A DNA stretch of 64,000 nt from Alkalihalobacillus trypoxylicola (GTDB lineage Bacteria > Bacillota > Bacilli > Bacillales > Bacillaceae_D): positions 496,901-560,900 of the forward strand of contig NZ_LTAO01000012.1 in assembly GCF_001590785.1 (NCBI RefSeq). The letters run 5' to 3'. The translations under genes and the position numbers were made by a program. Below the pieces are notes generated by a model. The model saw only the letters and a program-made list of their open reading frames with translations. It was not told the DNA's origin and did no database searches. This document shows positions 8,931 through 18,820 of this stretch, piece by piece (positions within the stretch are counted from its first letter, which is position 1; each line of letters opens with the position of its first letter).

Positions 8931-10349
8931 TTGAGTTGGCATTGGAAACAATTATTGCCTGTCGATTCTTTCTCGATCCGCACTTTGACTCAATTAACAG
9001 AAAACGATATCCAGGCGCTTACGTTATTATATCAGCCATTAGTTGGGGCAACGGCCCATAGTCTATATATTACGATGTATCAAATGCTTGAGAGCGACCA
9101 ATATTGGAGTGATGAACACGCACATCGACAGTTGATGACACAAATGTCTTTACCTCTACAAACGATTTATGAGGAAAGGAAAAAGCTAGAAGCAATTGGA
9201 CTGTTAAAAACGTTCAAAAAAAAGGACGATAAGCAATCAAGCTACCTTTATCAATTGCAGCCTCCTATGTCACCACAGAGATTCTTAACAGACGATGTGT
9301 TAAGTGTATACCTGCTTAATCGAATTGGTAAAAAGCAATTTAGGCTTTTACGAGAGCGTTTTTCAGTTGCTTCATTTTTGAAAGAAGAATATGAAGAGCT
9401 AACCTATTCGTTTGATGAAGTATTTACTTCCTTGCATCATTCAGAAATTGTTGCTAATCTTCAATCTGAAACGGCTGAAACCCTTCAAGTGGGAAATGAA
9501 AGGCAACTTCTAAATCAAGAGAGAGAATCGGATTTAGCATTTACAGAGAATGATTTCGATTTTGATTTAATGAAAAATGATTTATCCTCTTTAATTGTTC
9601 CAGAGGAGGCATTAACAGATGAAGTTCGTTCTTTAATTATTCGTTTAGCATTCATCTATCAAATTTCACCTTTAGAAATGAGTCAAATCATATCTAAAGC
9701 AATGGTTCAGGATGATGTGATTCAGCTTGATGAGTTAAGGAAAAAATGTCAGGACTGGTATAAAGTAGAGCATGGAAATGAGCCACCTTCACTAGGAATG
9801 AAAACACAACCGCTCAATCAACGAGTAACAAAAGAAAAAGAGTTGAAAACCGAAGAAGAGCAAACCATCCATTTCTATGAGACAACCGCTCCTTTTATTC
9901 TATTAGAAATCCGATCGGATGGAGCTAAACCAGCTTTAGCCGATTTGAAAATTATAGAATCTCTGTTTATCGATCACCACCTTAATCCAGGGGTCATAAA
10001 TGTATTAGTAGATTATGTTTTGTGGCAAAATGATATGAAGCTATCGAAAGCCTTTATTGAGAAAATTGGTGCCCATTGGGCAAGAAAAAAGGTTAAGACG
10101 GTCCCAGAAGCGATGACTCTTGCTCGCATGGAGCAGGAAAAGAAGAAGAATACACAAAATCATTCAAAACGCTACTCTAGTCATCAGCCGCAGATTAGGC
10201 AAGAACAGCTACCAAAATGGTTAATAGAAGAGAAGCAGCAAAAAAATAAAGTAGAGGAAAGTCAAGAAAATACGGAATCACAGAAGCAAGCAGCCTCAAA
10301 TGCAAAAGAGAGATTTGAGAAAATGCTTAAACAATATAATCGTGACTAA
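8931..10349 (+). CDS. dnaB: DnaB, replication initiation and membrane-attachment protein (helicase co-loader)
   Basis: 472 aa. This is the Firmicute DnaB, not the E. coli helicase of the same name. The start is a TTG at 8931, about 7 nt after the GGAGGGG site. The N-terminal part (MSWHWKQLLPVDSF) and the two winged-helix/DnaB-DnaD-type regions (about 1-120 and 300-400) match the family. The C-terminal 60 residues are charged and rich in K, E and Q. It works with DnaD and DnaI to load the replicative helicase at oriC and at restart sites. dnaI follows after 24 bp. Confidence 0.95.
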   Translation: MSWHWKQLLPVDSFSIRTLTQLTENDIQALTLLYQPLVGATAHSLYITMYQMLESDQYWSDEHAHRQLMTQMSLPLQTIYEERKKLEAIGLLKTFKKKDDKQSSYLYQLQPPMSPQRFLTDDVLSVYLLNRIGKKQFRLLRERFSVASFLKEEYEELTYSFDEVFTSLHHSEIVANLQSETAETLQVGNERQLLNQERESDLAFTENDFDFDLMKNDLSSLIVPEEALTDEVRSLIIRLAFIYQISPLEMSQIISKAMVQDDVIQLDELRKKCQDWYKVEHGNEPPSLGMKTQPLNQRVTKEKELKTEEEQTIHFYETTAPFILLEIRSDGAKPALADLKIIESLFIDHHLNPGVINVLVDYVLWQNDMKLSKAFIEKIGAHWARKKVKTVPEAMTLARMEQEKKKNTQNHSKRYSSHQPQIRQEQLPKWLIEEKQQKNKVEESQENTESQKQAASNAKERFEKMLKQYNRD

Positions 10350-10373
10350 TTTTTTTAGTAAGGAGGTGTAGAT

Positions 10374-11297
10374 ATGAAATCAATTCAATCTGCCTTGAAT
10401 TCATGGAAGCCTAACCCGCAAATCAATGAATCTATTCATCATTTAAGAGTAGAATTATTACGTGATCCTTTGATTGTATCAGCACTGCAAAATAAGCCTA
10501 ATATAACGGAGAAAGTACTAGATAATAGTTTAATTAAGCTTTTTGAATATAAGAAGGAGCATCAAAATTGTCAAGAGTGTCCAGGATTACAAGCATGTCC
10601 TAATATGATGAAAGGATATCAGCCTGATATCACGGTCAATCGAGAAGCATTAGAGCTGACCTATCATCCTTGTTCCTTAAAGCTAGATGAAGAGCAGCAA
10701 AAAAAACAAAATCAATTAATTCAATCACTATATGTACCAAAGGAAATTTTACAATCCTCTTTTGAATCTCTTGATATTGATGAATCAAGAGAAGAAGCAT
10801 GTGTGAAGGCTTTAGACTTTGCAGAGAATGTACGGCCGGGTGAGGATGGAAATGGACTATATCTTTATGGTCGTTTTGGTGTCGGTAAAACCTATATAAT
10901 GGGAGCCATTGCTAATCGTTTGAAAAAACGGCACATTGAAACATTCATTGTTTATACACCTGACTTTTTTCGCGAAATGAAACAGGCTATCGGTGATGGA
11001 TCCTTACAAGAGAAGCTAGAGGCTTTAAAAACATCGTCGGTTTTAATTCTAGATGATATTGGAGCCGAAACGATGTCTGCTTGGATTCGTGATGATATTT
11101 TAGGGGCTATTCTTCAGCATCGGATGCTAGAGAAGCTACCGACCTTATTTACATCTAATTTTGATTATGATGAATTAGAGAATCACTTATCTTTTTCAAA
11201 TAAAGGTGGAATTGAAGAATTAAAAGCAAAAAGAATTATGGAGAGAATTCGACATTTTTCAAGAGCTGTAGAAGTTAAAGGGAAAAACCGCCGTTGA
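10374..11297 (+). CDS. dnaI: DnaI, AAA+ helicase loader
   Basis: 307 aa. The N-terminal domain has a cysteine cluster (C66, C69, C75 and C100, within CQECPGLQACP and HPC) that fits the zinc-binding, helicase-contacting module of DnaI. The C-terminal AAA+ domain carries Walker A GRFGVGKT (166-173) and Walker B LILDDIGAE. It loads the replicative helicase DnaC together with DnaB. It has a strong AAGGAGGTG site and forms an operon with dnaB. A hairpin overlapping its stop ends the transcript. Confidence 0.97.
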   Translation: MKSIQSALNSWKPNPQINESIHHLRVELLRDPLIVSALQNKPNITEKVLDNSLIKLFEYKKEHQNCQECPGLQACPNMMKGYQPDITVNREALELTYHPCSLKLDEEQQKKQNQLIQSLYVPKEILQSSFESLDIDESREEACVKALDFAENVRPGEDGNGLYLYGRFGVGKTYIMGAIANRLKKRHIETFIVYTPDFFREMKQAIGDGSLQEKLEALKTSSVLILDDIGAETMSAWIRDDILGAILQHRMLEKLPTLFTSNFDYDELENHLSFSNKGGIEELKAKRIMERIRHFSRAVEVKGKNRR

Positions 11298-11313
11298 TAT
11301 GGGTGGTTTTTTT
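11284..11313 (+). terminator. Terminator overlapping the dnaI stop
   Basis: AAAAACCGCC pairs with GGTGGTTTTT (one G-T pair) around an 8-9 nt loop, and runs into seven Ts. The left arm lies within the last dnaI codons. Confidence 0.75.
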
Positions 11314-11502
11314 CTTTAGTATAGTATCAAAATGATTGATGACGACTCATTAGTACAGAGATGACTATGGTGTTGTTTTTCTAAAAAAAGTACATTCTAA
11401 GGTCCTTTAAAGCATCATGATTATAAGACTGTTCTCTTTCCGAATATCATTATTTGTGATACGATGAACATATCCTAGATTGATAGATGGGGGTTAAAAA
11501 TC

Positions 11503-12615
11503 ATGAGCATCGATACAATACTTAATCGTGCATTGAATGGTGAACGTATTTCAATGGATGATGCCGTGAAACTCTATGAAAGTGATGAAGTGGAAAGAAT
11601 CGGTGAGGTTGCTAACGAGATAATGAAAAAGTGGCATCCAGAGCCAGTTACAACCTTTGTCATTGGTCGTAATGTTAACTATACAAACTTTTGTGATACG
11701 TATTGCAGTTTTTGTGCCTTTTACCGTCCTCCCAATTCTAAAGAGGGCTATGTATTAGACAATGAGGTTATTTATCGCAAAGTACAGGAAACTCTAGATG
11801 TGGGTGGTACAGAAATACTCATGCAGGGCGGAACGAATCCAGACTTAAAGCTTGATTATTATACAGATTTATTAAAAGGCATTAAAAAGAGATTTCCGTC
11901 TATTTGGATGCATTCATTTTCACCAGCAGAAATTTGGAAAATTGCAGAGGTATCTAATCTATCCATTGAGGAAGTATTATCGGAATTACATAAAGCTGGA
12001 CTAGATAGTATGCCGGGTGGTGGAGCTGAAATTTTAACAGAGGAAACGAGACTGCGTGTTAGTCGTTTAAAGGTAACCTCTGACCAGTGGCTCGATGCGA
12101 TGAAGGCAACCAAAAAAGTGGGGATGTTTGGTACGGCTACAATGGTTATTGGCTTTGGTGAATCCTATGAAGAGCGTGCTCTACACATGCAAAGAGTTCG
12201 TGATGCACAGGATGAAACCGGCTGTTTTACAGCTTATATTTCCTGGCTATTACAGCCTGAAAATACAGCGCTTCGTAAATACAAGAAATTGACTCCACGT
12301 GACTATTTAAAAAATGTGGCTATATCGCGTATATTCTTAGATAACATTAAGAATTTCCAATCATCATGGGTGACGATGGGACCAGAGGTAGGAAAGCTTT
12401 CTCTTCAATATGGCTGCAATGACTTTGGAAGCACAATGATGGAGGAAAATGTTGTATCAGCAGCTAATACTACTCATAAAGTAAACACCAATCAAACTCT
12501 ACAGCTCATTCGTGAAGCTGGTAAAATCCCAGCTCAACGGAATACTTCTTATGAAATCATTCGTCGATTCGAAGAAAATGAAACAGCTGAAAAAGATTTT
12601 ATTATGCAAAACTAG
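11503..12615 (+). CDS. mqnC: MqnC, cyclic dehypoxanthinyl futalosine synthase (radical SAM)
   Basis: 370 aa. The radical-SAM cluster motif is C64-x3-C68-x2-C71 (CDTYCSFC). The downstream motifs LMQGGTNPDLKLDYY and SMPGGGAEIL are characteristic of the MqnC/MqnE/CofH group, and the overall pattern favours MqnC, which cyclises dehypoxanthine futalosine in the alternative menaquinone pathway. GGGGGT precedes the ATG. It stands alone between dnaI and ytxC, where B. subtilis has only ytxB. B. subtilis makes menaquinone by the classical Men route, so this organism may use the futalosine route. No other mqn gene is in the window. Confidence 0.87.
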   Translation: MSIDTILNRALNGERISMDDAVKLYESDEVERIGEVANEIMKKWHPEPVTTFVIGRNVNYTNFCDTYCSFCAFYRPPNSKEGYVLDNEVIYRKVQETLDVGGTEILMQGGTNPDLKLDYYTDLLKGIKKRFPSIWMHSFSPAEIWKIAEVSNLSIEEVLSELHKAGLDSMPGGGAEILTEETRLRVSRLKVTSDQWLDAMKATKKVGMFGTATMVIGFGESYEERALHMQRVRDAQDETGCFTAYISWLLQPENTALRKYKKLTPRDYLKNVAISRIFLDNIKNFQSSWVTMGPEVGKLSLQYGCNDFGSTMMEENVVSAANTTHKVNTNQTLQLIREAGKIPAQRNTSYEIIRRFEENETAEKDFIMQN

Positions 12616-12639
12616 TCTTCATTTTAAGAAAACGATTGG

Positions 12640-12800
12640 GGCTGGAAGAGGCTGGAACCATATTCATGAATATGGAATTCCACAGATTTAGGTGCTCAGG
12701 CCGTTCTCTTCCTCAAGGCACTCCGCGTCCGGTGATGTGCTGCCAAACTAACCTTTTTATAAAAAGTCGATTCGCTAGATTAAGAATTTCATAGAGAGTC
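12640..12800 (+). repeat. Degenerate interspersed repeat, family B copy 1
   Basis: By eye this segment shares GCGTCCGGTGA, the CCAAACTAAC block, and TTTTTATAAAAAGTCGATT-type sequence with segments near 16325, 27690 and (inverted) 60630-60775. It starts with GGGCTGGAAGAGGCTGGAAC and contains a perfect palindrome CCATATTCATGAATATGG. No gene is present. The rest of the 12616-13129 gap holds the hairpin at 12804 and presumably the ytxC promoter. Confidence 0.5.
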
Positions 12801-12803
12801 TAT

Positions 12804-12841
12804 AAATATCCTCCTTCTTTATAATAAGAAGGAGGATATTT
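12804..12841. terminator. Hairpin with CCTCCTTCTT stem after mqnC
   Basis: Perfect 16 bp stem AAATATCCTCCTTCTT/AAGAAGGAGGATATTT with a 6 nt loop. The same CCTCCTTCTT/AAGAAGGAGG core recurs at 16518 and 27790, each time just after a family B segment. Confidence 0.75.
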
Positions 12842-13129
12842 GCGTTTGCATCCATCTCACGTTTCGTTACATAAATCTTTTGAAAAAAGCTTTTGTACCA
12901 GCTTTAGGCGATACCATACAAACATAATGCTAAAACGAATAATTGAGAAAGTTATGTTAGTAATTTGAAAAGCTACACAATTTTTTTAGGAACTTGTCAT
13001 GTTTTCAAACTGTCAACATAGGATGGAAGTAGGCTTGATTAGTAAAGAGTTCGGATAAATTTTGTATGGAAGTGAGTGGGGTCGCTTTTAGTTTTGGAAC
13101 GGCGTTACTTGCAAGAGAAGGAGGAATAG

Positions 13130-13999
13130 ATGTTGATAGCTATTCACTTTGAAGAGGAGCAGCATTGCAAACAACTATACTATCAATTGCAATCATACTT
13201 TACTAAATTTTCAAAGGTTGGGTTGGAAGCAAAGGTTGCTTTAAATGGAGGAGAGTCGATCCAACTTCAATATCTTAATGAACATGTAAATTTTTATGAT
13301 TCTTTTCATCCACTTATTACATCTGTTCTAACCGATTATGTTATTGGGTCAAAAGAAGAAGAGTGGATACTAGATATTATCGAAAATATCTTTTATTTCC
13401 GCAGCCAAGAAGAGAAAGAGCAAATTTTAACAATCGCTTTAACTATTTTAGAAGGAGATAGAGAAGATTTACCAGCAATGTTTCCTTATTTTGATCGTTT
13501 TAGTTATATTTATCAAACCTTTGCTCAATCGCTTGAAGAAGGAACGACCTTCTATTATGAGCCATTCTTAACTTTTCGTTTAAAGGAATATGGAGAATTA
13601 TTAATTGATTGTGTGGAGATGGCGATAGATGAATATATGCTAGAGCAGGAATATCAAAATATGATCGAAAATTTTCGATATTACCTTAAGAATACGCCAG
13701 CGAAATACGAAAGAATTTATGTGCTGCATGATCGGAATTTCACTTTTTATGACTCTAACTTTCGAAAGATCACACAAGAGGAAATTTTATTTTATTTAGA
13801 AGTCGATCTTATATTTGAGCATGGGCTGAATATTGAAGAAATGGTGATTAGTCCCTTAGTGAGCCTAGTACCTAAGGAAGTTAAATTATTTACCGAGGAC
13901 CCAGATGATGGAGTGAATGTATCTTTACAGGCAATTTTTCAAGAGGGTTTAAAGGTTCTGCCGTTACAAGATTTTTTCTTTGAAAAAACAAATGATTAA
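13130..13999 (+). CDS. ytxC: YtxC family protein (putative sporulation protein)
   Basis: 289 aa, ATG with AAGGAGG 5 nt upstream. Assignment rests on the family pattern (MLIAIHFEEEQ start, length near 280) and on position immediately before thrS, as in B. subtilis. The protein is acidic and rich in aromatic residues, with no signal peptide or transmembrane segment. YtxC proteins are described as sporulation-related; the molecular role is not known. Confidence 0.85.
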   Translation: MLIAIHFEEEQHCKQLYYQLQSYFTKFSKVGLEAKVALNGGESIQLQYLNEHVNFYDSFHPLITSVLTDYVIGSKEEEWILDIIENIFYFRSQEEKEQILTIALTILEGDREDLPAMFPYFDRFSYIYQTFAQSLEEGTTFYYEPFLTFRLKEYGELLIDCVEMAIDEYMLEQEYQNMIENFRYYLKNTPAKYERIYVLHDRNFTFYDSNFRKITQEEILFYLEVDLIFEHGLNIEEMVISPLVSLVPKEVKLFTEDPDDGVNVSLQAIFQEGLKVLPLQDFFFEKTND

Positions 14000-14044
14000 T
14001 GTTCTACTTGCTTTTGTTAGAAACACTGCCTATAATACTACATA

Positions 14045-14317
14045 TTAAGGATATTGCACATGACAGAAGTAAGGACGAGGACAAGAAGTTTGAATAAACC
14101 GGTTTATAAGAGAGGGAAGCAAAGCTGAGAGCTTCCTAACATGGAATCAAGCTTTACCACCTCTGAACTGCGGCAGTGAAACATTTATGAATTAGCTGTT
14201 GCCGGCTCGCATTCCGTTATCATGTATGAGGAGTCGGTGTTACTAAGTAAGTGAACACTGAAAAAAAGGGTGGAAACACGACGATTACTCGTCCCTTATT
14301 TTGGGACGGGTTATTTT
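14045..14317 (+). ncRNA. T-box leader of thrS (threonyl-tRNA responsive)
   Basis: The specifier loop carries ACC (14156-14158), a threonine codon, followed by the usual A. The T-box is GGGTGGAAACACG with TGGA at 14271-14274. TGGA can pair with a UCCA acceptor end, as expected for a tRNA-Thr with U73; pheS has TGGT instead. A terminator hairpin CGTCCC/GGGACG (14290-14308) with a T-rich tail follows. Uncharged tRNA-Thr should stabilise the antiterminator and switch on thrS. Confidence 0.9.
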
Positions 14318-14383
14318 TATGTCTTTTTTTCCGTAAATGAGCAAATCCATCTTTTAATAAAATGTATTAAGGGAGTGTATAAC

Positions 14384-16315
14384 ATGAGTGAAAAGATTGA
14401 AATTCAATTTCCTGATGGATCAAAAAAGGAGTTTGAAAAAGGAATTTCTACAGAGGCTATCGCACAATCGATAAGTCCTGGCTTAAAGAAAAAAGCGTAT
14501 GCTGGTAAATTTAATGGTGAGCTTGTTGATTTAACAACTCCTTTATTAAACAGTGGTGATATTGAGATTTTGACAGCTGGAAGTCAGGATGCTTTAGAGG
14601 TCATGAGACATAGTACAGCCCATTTGATGGCTCAAGCTATTAAGCGCTTATATCCAAACACGAAATTCGGTGTCGGACCGGTTATTGAAGGTGGATTTTA
14701 TTATGATATAGATGCTGAAGAAAATCTTACTCCAGAAGATTTAATCAAAATCGAGAAGGAAATGAAAAAAATTATTGGTGAAAATCTGCCTGTTACTAGA
14801 GTAGAGGTCAGCCGTGATGAAGCCATTCGTCGCTTTAAGGAAATCAATGATCCTTATAAGCTAGAGCTGATTGAAGCGATTCCAGAAAATGAGCAGGTAA
14901 CGATTTATGAGCAAGGTGATTTTTTTGATTTATGTCGTGGTATTCACGTTCCGTCTACGAATAAAATAAAAGAATTCAAGCTGCTAAGTCTTGCTGGAGC
15001 ATATTGGCGTGGTGATAGTAAAAATAAAATGCTACAACGAGTTTATGGAACGGTCTTTTTCACGAAAGAGGACTTAAAAGAGCATTTACGACTATTAGAA
15101 GAAGCAAAAGAAAGAGATCATCGTAAGCTAGGAAAAGAGCTAGGTATCTTTGCTCTATCACAAAAGGTTGGTCAAGGACTACCGCTATGGCTTCCTAAAG
15201 GAGCGACGGTCAGAAGAATTATTGAAAGATATATTGTAGATAAAGAAGAACGATTAGGCTATCAGCATGTTTATACGCCAATCTTAGGAAGCTCTGAGCT
15301 CTATAAGACTTCTGGTCATTGGGATCATTATCAGGAAGATATGTTTCCAGTAATGGAACGTGATAATGAAGAGTTTGTTCTTCGTCCAATGAATTGCCCA
15401 CACCATATGATGGTTTATAAGCAAGATATGCGTAGCTATCGTCAACTACCATTACGAATTGCTGAGCTTGGGATGATGCATCGTTATGAAATGTCAGGTG
15501 CTGTATCAGGTCTTCAGCGTGTTCGTGGAATGACTTTAAATGATGCTCATATTTTTTGCCGACCTGATCAAATTAAGGAAGAGTTTATAAGAGTTGTGCA
15601 TTTAATTACAGAGGTGTACAAAGATTTTGATATTAATGAATATCAATTCCGCCTTTCTTATCGTGATCCGGAGGATAAAGAAAAGTACTTTGACGATGAT
15701 GATATGTGGAATAAGGCGCAAGCTATGTTAAAAGAAGCTATGGATGATCTAGATGTAGATTATTATGAAGCAGAGGGAGAAGCGGCTTTTTATGGTCCAA
15801 AACTTGATGTGCAAGTTCGAACAGCGCTAGGAAAGGATGAAACCCTTTCAACCGTTCAGTTGGATTTCTTACTTCCAGAACGCTTTGACTTAACGTATGT
15901 AGGTGAGGACGGTCAGCAGCATCGCCCAGTTGTAGTTCACCGTGGAGTTGTTTCTACGATGGAGCGCTTCGTAGCCTTTTTATTAGAAGAATATAAAGGT
16001 GCCTTTCCAACATGGTTAGCCCCTGTACAGGCTCAAATAATACCTGTATCACCAGATGTTCATTTAGATTATGCGAAAAAGGTACAAGAGCAATTACAAG
16101 CAATTGGAGCTAGAGTGGTAATCGATGAACGTGACGAAAAGCTGGGCTACAAAATTCGTGAGGCTCAAATGCAGAAAACACCATATATGCTTGTTTTAGG
16201 GGATAAAGAAGTGGAAGCAAATGCTGTCAATATTCGAAAATATGGAGAGCAAAAATCAGATTCCTTATCTTTAGAAGAGTTTATCAATCAACTTAGCATA
16301 GAAATAAAAAAATAA
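14384..16315 (+). CDS. thrS: Threonyl-tRNA synthetase
   Basis: 643 aa from the ATG at 14384, with GGGAGTG 7 nt upstream. An upstream in-frame ATG at 14270 lies inside the T-box and is not a start. Domains in order: TGS (1-61), editing domain with the HSTAH zinc-type motif (about 74-78), class II catalytic core with motif 2 ([19 protein letters not shown]), and an anticodon-binding domain (about 540-640). It charges tRNA-Thr and hydrolyses mischarged Ser-tRNA. Control is by the T-box upstream. Confidence 0.98.
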   Translation: MSEKIEIQFPDGSKKEFEKGISTEAIAQSISPGLKKKAYAGKFNGELVDLTTPLLNSGDIEILTAGSQDALEVMRHSTAHLMAQAIKRLYPNTKFGVGPVIEGGFYYDIDAEENLTPEDLIKIEKEMKKIIGENLPVTRVEVSRDEAIRRFKEINDPYKLELIEAIPENEQVTIYEQGDFFDLCRGIHVPSTNKIKEFKLLSLAGAYWRGDSKNKMLQRVYGTVFFTKEDLKEHLRLLEEAKERDHRKLGKELGIFALSQKVGQGLPLWLPKGATVRRIIERYIVDKEERLGYQHVYTPILGSSELYKTSGHWDHYQEDMFPVMERDNEEFVLRPMNCPHHMMVYKQDMRSYRQLPLRIAELGMMHRYEMSGAVSGLQRVRGMTLNDAHIFCRPDQIKEEFIRVVHLITEVYKDFDINEYQFRLSYRDPEDKEKYFDDDDMWNKAQAMLKEAMDDLDVDYYEAEGEAAFYGPKLDVQVRTALGKDETLSTVQLDFLLPERFDLTYVGEDGQQHRPVVVHRGVVSTMERFVAFLLEEYKGAFPTWLAPVQAQIIPVSPDVHLDYAKKVQEQLQAIGARVVIDERDEKLGYKIREAQMQKTPYMLVLGDKEVEANAVNIRKYGEQKSDSLSLEEFINQLSIEIKK

Positions 16316-16324
16316 TCATTACTC

Positions 16325-16475
16325 AAATTTGGGACACATGAATGAATATATGACACTCATGTTAGGTGGTCGGCTGCTCGTTTCCCACAGCACTCTTTGT
16401 CTAGTACTATCTTTTTTAAAAGAGATTTCAGCATGGCCACCCCCTATCACTGAAGTCTCGGTGCCATGTGTCCGC
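16325..16475 (+). repeat. Degenerate interspersed repeat, family B copy 2
   Basis: It begins TTTGGGACACATG. An inverted repeat GGACACATG (16331-16339)/CATGTGTCC (16463-16471) brackets it. Internally TTAGGTGGTCGGC, TTTCCCACAGCACTC and TTTTTTAAAAGAGATTT match positions of copy 1. An open frame of 60 codons crosses it but has no ribosome binding site. The rest of the 16316-16687 gap holds the hairpin at 16515. Confidence 0.5.
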
Positions 16476-16514
16476 TATCATACGTCTATCATAGAGAATC
16501 TACCCGTTTAAAAA

Positions 16515-16548
16515 CATCCTCCTTCTTTTTCCTAAGAAGGAGGGTTTT
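16515..16548 (+). terminator. Hairpin with CCTCCTTCTT stem after thrS
   Basis: 10 bp stem CCTCCTTCTT (16518-16527)/AAGAAGGAGG (16534-16543) with a 6 nt loop, followed by GTTTT. Likely the thrS terminator. Same stem core as the hairpins at 12804 and 27786. Confidence 0.8.
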
Positions 16549-16687
16549 CTCTTCCCAGTCTCTTTCCTACGATTTATTACCTGCTTCCTTACAGTAGAGT
16601 ATGTCTGATGATTGTCTTTATTTTTTAAAAAATAGTTTTAAAATCGAGCCTTTGTGGAAGATTAAAAAATAAAAAGGTGAGATAAAG

Positions 16688-17275
16688 ATGAAAAAATGGA
16701 TGTATGTAATTGGAACGAGTTTCGTACTTTTTGGATGTAATAATGGTGCACCTGATGTCAATGAAAGCCCAGTTGATGAAGGTGGCGGAGCTAGTGAAGA
16801 AGAGCAAACAATGGATGCTAAACCTGATCTTCGAACTGAAGAAATAAAGGTGGACTGGAAACAAGCCGTGGAGATTTTTAAAGAACACTTCCAAGCTGAT
16901 GATATTACGGAGATAGAGTTAGATAATGATTTTTCTGTGCTTTATTATAACATTCAAGGAACAGATCAAGTGAAGGAATATGAGCTAGAAATAGACGCTA
17001 ATACAGAGGAGATTTTAAAAGAAGAGCAAGAAACCCTCGACCAAGAGGATTTGAATGAATTAGCATCTGAAATTCTAGATTTAGAAAACATATTAAATCC
17101 TGAGGAGCTGCTGCAAATTGTAGCTGACGATACGGATGGTCAAATAGAAGGTTGGCAATTGTATAAAGAAAACAATGTGGAGATTTTTGAAGTTGAAGTA
17201 AAAGAGACAAGCGGTGAGGATATCGATTACATTTTAGATGCGACGAATGGTGAAATGTTAAGAAAAGAAGATTAG
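16688..17275 (+). CDS. PepSY-domain lipoprotein
   Basis: 195 aa. A short signal peptide ends in the lipobox LFGC (Cys17), followed by a linker rich in G, S, E and D, so the protein is predicted to be lipid-anchored outside the membrane. Two PepSY-like repeats follow (about 55-115 and 130-193), each of the form helix then YELEID(A)NTEEIL or YILDATNGEMLR. PepSY domains are often associated with protease inhibition or metal/peptide binding; the actual role is unknown. AAAGGTGAG site upstream. It is a single gene between thrS and the infC operon. Confidence 0.85.
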   Translation: MKKWMYVIGTSFVLFGCNNGAPDVNESPVDEGGGASEEEQTMDAKPDLRTEEIKVDWKQAVEIFKEHFQADDITEIELDNDFSVLYYNIQGTDQVKEYELEIDANTEEILKEEQETLDQEDLNELASEILDLENILNPEELLQIVADDTDGQIEGWQLYKENNVEIFEVEVKETSGEDIDYILDATNGEMLRKED

Positions 17276-17419
17276 AATGTAAGAGTAAAAAGTGTCGTTC
17301 AAAGCGAGCAGAAATACTAAGAAAAATGTAATAAAAAGATGAATTTTGGAAAAAATATTAAATTATCATTGCATTTATTTAGGATATTGGTTAAAATAAC
17401 TAAGTCGGTCATTTTTGAG

Positions 17420-17449
17420 TTGACATTTTTAAATTGACTATGTTATAGT
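17420..17449 (+). promoter_or_regulatory. Sigma-A promoter of the infC-rpmI-rplT operon
   Basis: TTGACA (17420-17425) and TATAGT (17444-17449) with 18 nt between, placed just before the L20 leader. Confidence 0.75.
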
Positions 17450-17454
17450 TAACT

Positions 17455-17593
17455 TCGAATTGAATGAAGGAAACAAAGCAAGCAGAAGCGCCCGCTTCTC
17501 ACCTGATTGACGCTATGTGTAGTTGCCAGGTATGATTGGGATTCATGAATGTGAATGATCAAAGTGTGGGCGTGTTGCGTCTACACTTTTTTT
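17455..17593 (+). ncRNA. L20 leader with transcription attenuator
   Basis: The leader between the promoter and infC carries AGCAGAAGCGCCCGCTTCTC and ends in a terminator hairpin AGTGTGG (17563-17569)/CTACACT (17581-17587) followed by seven T. Position and features match the Bacillales L20 leader, where ribosomal protein L20 binds the leader and promotes premature termination. Autoregulation by rplT is established for B. subtilis and inferred here. Confidence 0.85.
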
Positions 17594-17669
17594 CTGCTGA
17601 TTAAGTTAATAACATCATCCATTTGGATGACTGCTTTGATCCGCTAAAATCTTTTGGAGGTGGCTGATT

Positions 17670-18185
17670 ATTAGTAAAGACATGTTGGTCAATGAAGGAA
17701 TTCGTGCTCGTGAAGTACGACTAATTGGAGCAAATGGTGATCAAATTGGTGTGAAATCAAAATTTGAAGCGTTAGAAATGGCACAAAATGTAAATCTTGA
17801 TTTAGTTTGTGTAGCTCCAAATGCAAAACCACCGGTATGTCGAATTATGGACTACGGAAAGTTTCGTTATGAGCAACAAAAGAAAGAAAAAGAAGCACGT
17901 AAAAAGCAAAAAATCATTAATGTTAAGGAAGTTCGTTTGAGCCCAACCATTGAAGATAATGACTTTAATACTAAGCTTCGTAATGCCCGCAAATTCCTCG
18001 AAAAAGGGGATAAAGTAAAAGCGGCCATTCGTTTCCGTGGACGTGCTATTACACATTCACAGATTGGTAAAGACGTTTTAGAGCGTTTAGCTAAGGAATG
18101 TGAAGATGTGGCAGTTGTGGAATCGAAACCTAAGATGGAAGGACGTAGTATGTTCTTAATCTTAGCACCTAAAGTTGAAAAGTAA
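17670..18185 (+). CDS. infC: Translation initiation factor IF-3, AUU start
   Basis: 171 aa if started at the ATT at 17670. GGAGG (17656-17660) is 9 nt before this ATT, and the four extra codons (ISKD) restore the conserved N-terminus (M)[14 protein letters not shown]. The first ATG (17682) is 21 nt from the site, too far. A non-AUG start on infC is a known autoregulatory device, because IF-3 itself discriminates against such starts. IF3 N- and C-terminal domains are both present, with the lysine-rich linker [13 protein letters not shown]. First gene of the infC-rpmI-rplT operon. Confidence 0.95.
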   Translation: MSKDMLVNEGIRAREVRLIGANGDQIGVKSKFEALEMAQNVNLDLVCVAPNAKPPVCRIMDYGKFRYEQQKKEKEARKKQKIINVKEVRLSPTIEDNDFNTKLRNARKFLEKGDKVKAAIRFRGRAITHSQIGKDVLERLAKECEDVAVVESKPKMEGRSMFLILAPKVEK

Positions 18186-18215
18186 GATTGAACTTGACAA
18201 AGGAGGACTTCTGTT

Positions 18216-18416
18216 ATGCCTAAAATGAAAACACACAGAGGCGCTGCTAAGCGTTTTAAAAAGACTGGAACTGGAAAGCTTAAGCGTGCTCACGCATTCA
18301 CAAGCCATATGTTCGGTCATAAATCTCAGAAGCAGAAACGTAAATTAAGAAAATCTGCTATTGTACACTCAGGCGATTTCAAACGTATTCGTCAAATGTT
18401 AACTTACAAAAAATAA
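18216..18416 (+). CDS. rpmI: 50S ribosomal protein L35
   Basis: 66 aa, strongly basic, beginning [15 protein letters not shown] as is typical for bL35. Start ATG follows AAAGGAGG. It lies 30 bp after infC and 36 bp before rplT in the usual operon. Confidence 0.98.
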   Translation: MPKMKTHRGAAKRFKKTGTGKLKRAHAFTSHMFGHKSQKQKRKLRKSAIVHSGDFKRIRQMLTYKK

Positions 18417-18452
18417 TTAATTCGCTTCGGATAAAAAAAGGAGGTAACTTCA

Positions 18453-18812
18453 ATGCCAAGAGTTAAAGGCGGTTATGTTGCGCGTCGTCGTCGCAAAAAG
18501 GTGTTAAAGTTAGCAAAAGGTTATTTCGGTTCAAAACATACATTATTTAAATCTGCACAAGGACAAGTAATGAAGTCCTTACAATATGCATACCGTGATC
18601 GTCGTCAAAAGAAACGTGACTTCCGTAAAATCTGGATTACACGTATCAATGCGGCTGCTCGTATTAACGGTCTTTCTTACAGCCGTTTAATGCACGGATT
18701 AAAATTAGCAGAAATTAACGTGAATCGTAAAATCCTTGCTGATTTAGCTATTAATGATGAAAAAGCTTTTACAGAGCTTGCTGAGAAAGCAAAAGCAAGT
18801 TTAAATGCATAA
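18453..18812 (+). CDS. rplT: 50S ribosomal protein L20
   Basis: 119 aa, beginning [16 protein letters not shown]. It binds 23S rRNA early in assembly. In Bacillus it also binds the operon leader to cause attenuation; that leader is present at 17455-17593. AAAGGAGG site upstream. A perfect terminator follows 8 bp after the stop. Confidence 0.98.
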   Translation: MPRVKGGYVARRRRKKVLKLAKGYFGSKHTLFKSAQGQVMKSLQYAYRDRRQKKRDFRKIWITRINAAARINGLSYSRLMHGLKLAEINVNRKILADLAINDEKAFTELAEKAKASLNA

Positions 18813-18820
18813 CATAAAGG

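Noticed and set aside
16329-16511. Open frame of 60 codons after thrS
   Set aside because: Lies in a degenerate repeat, has no ribosome binding site and ends at the terminator hairpin.
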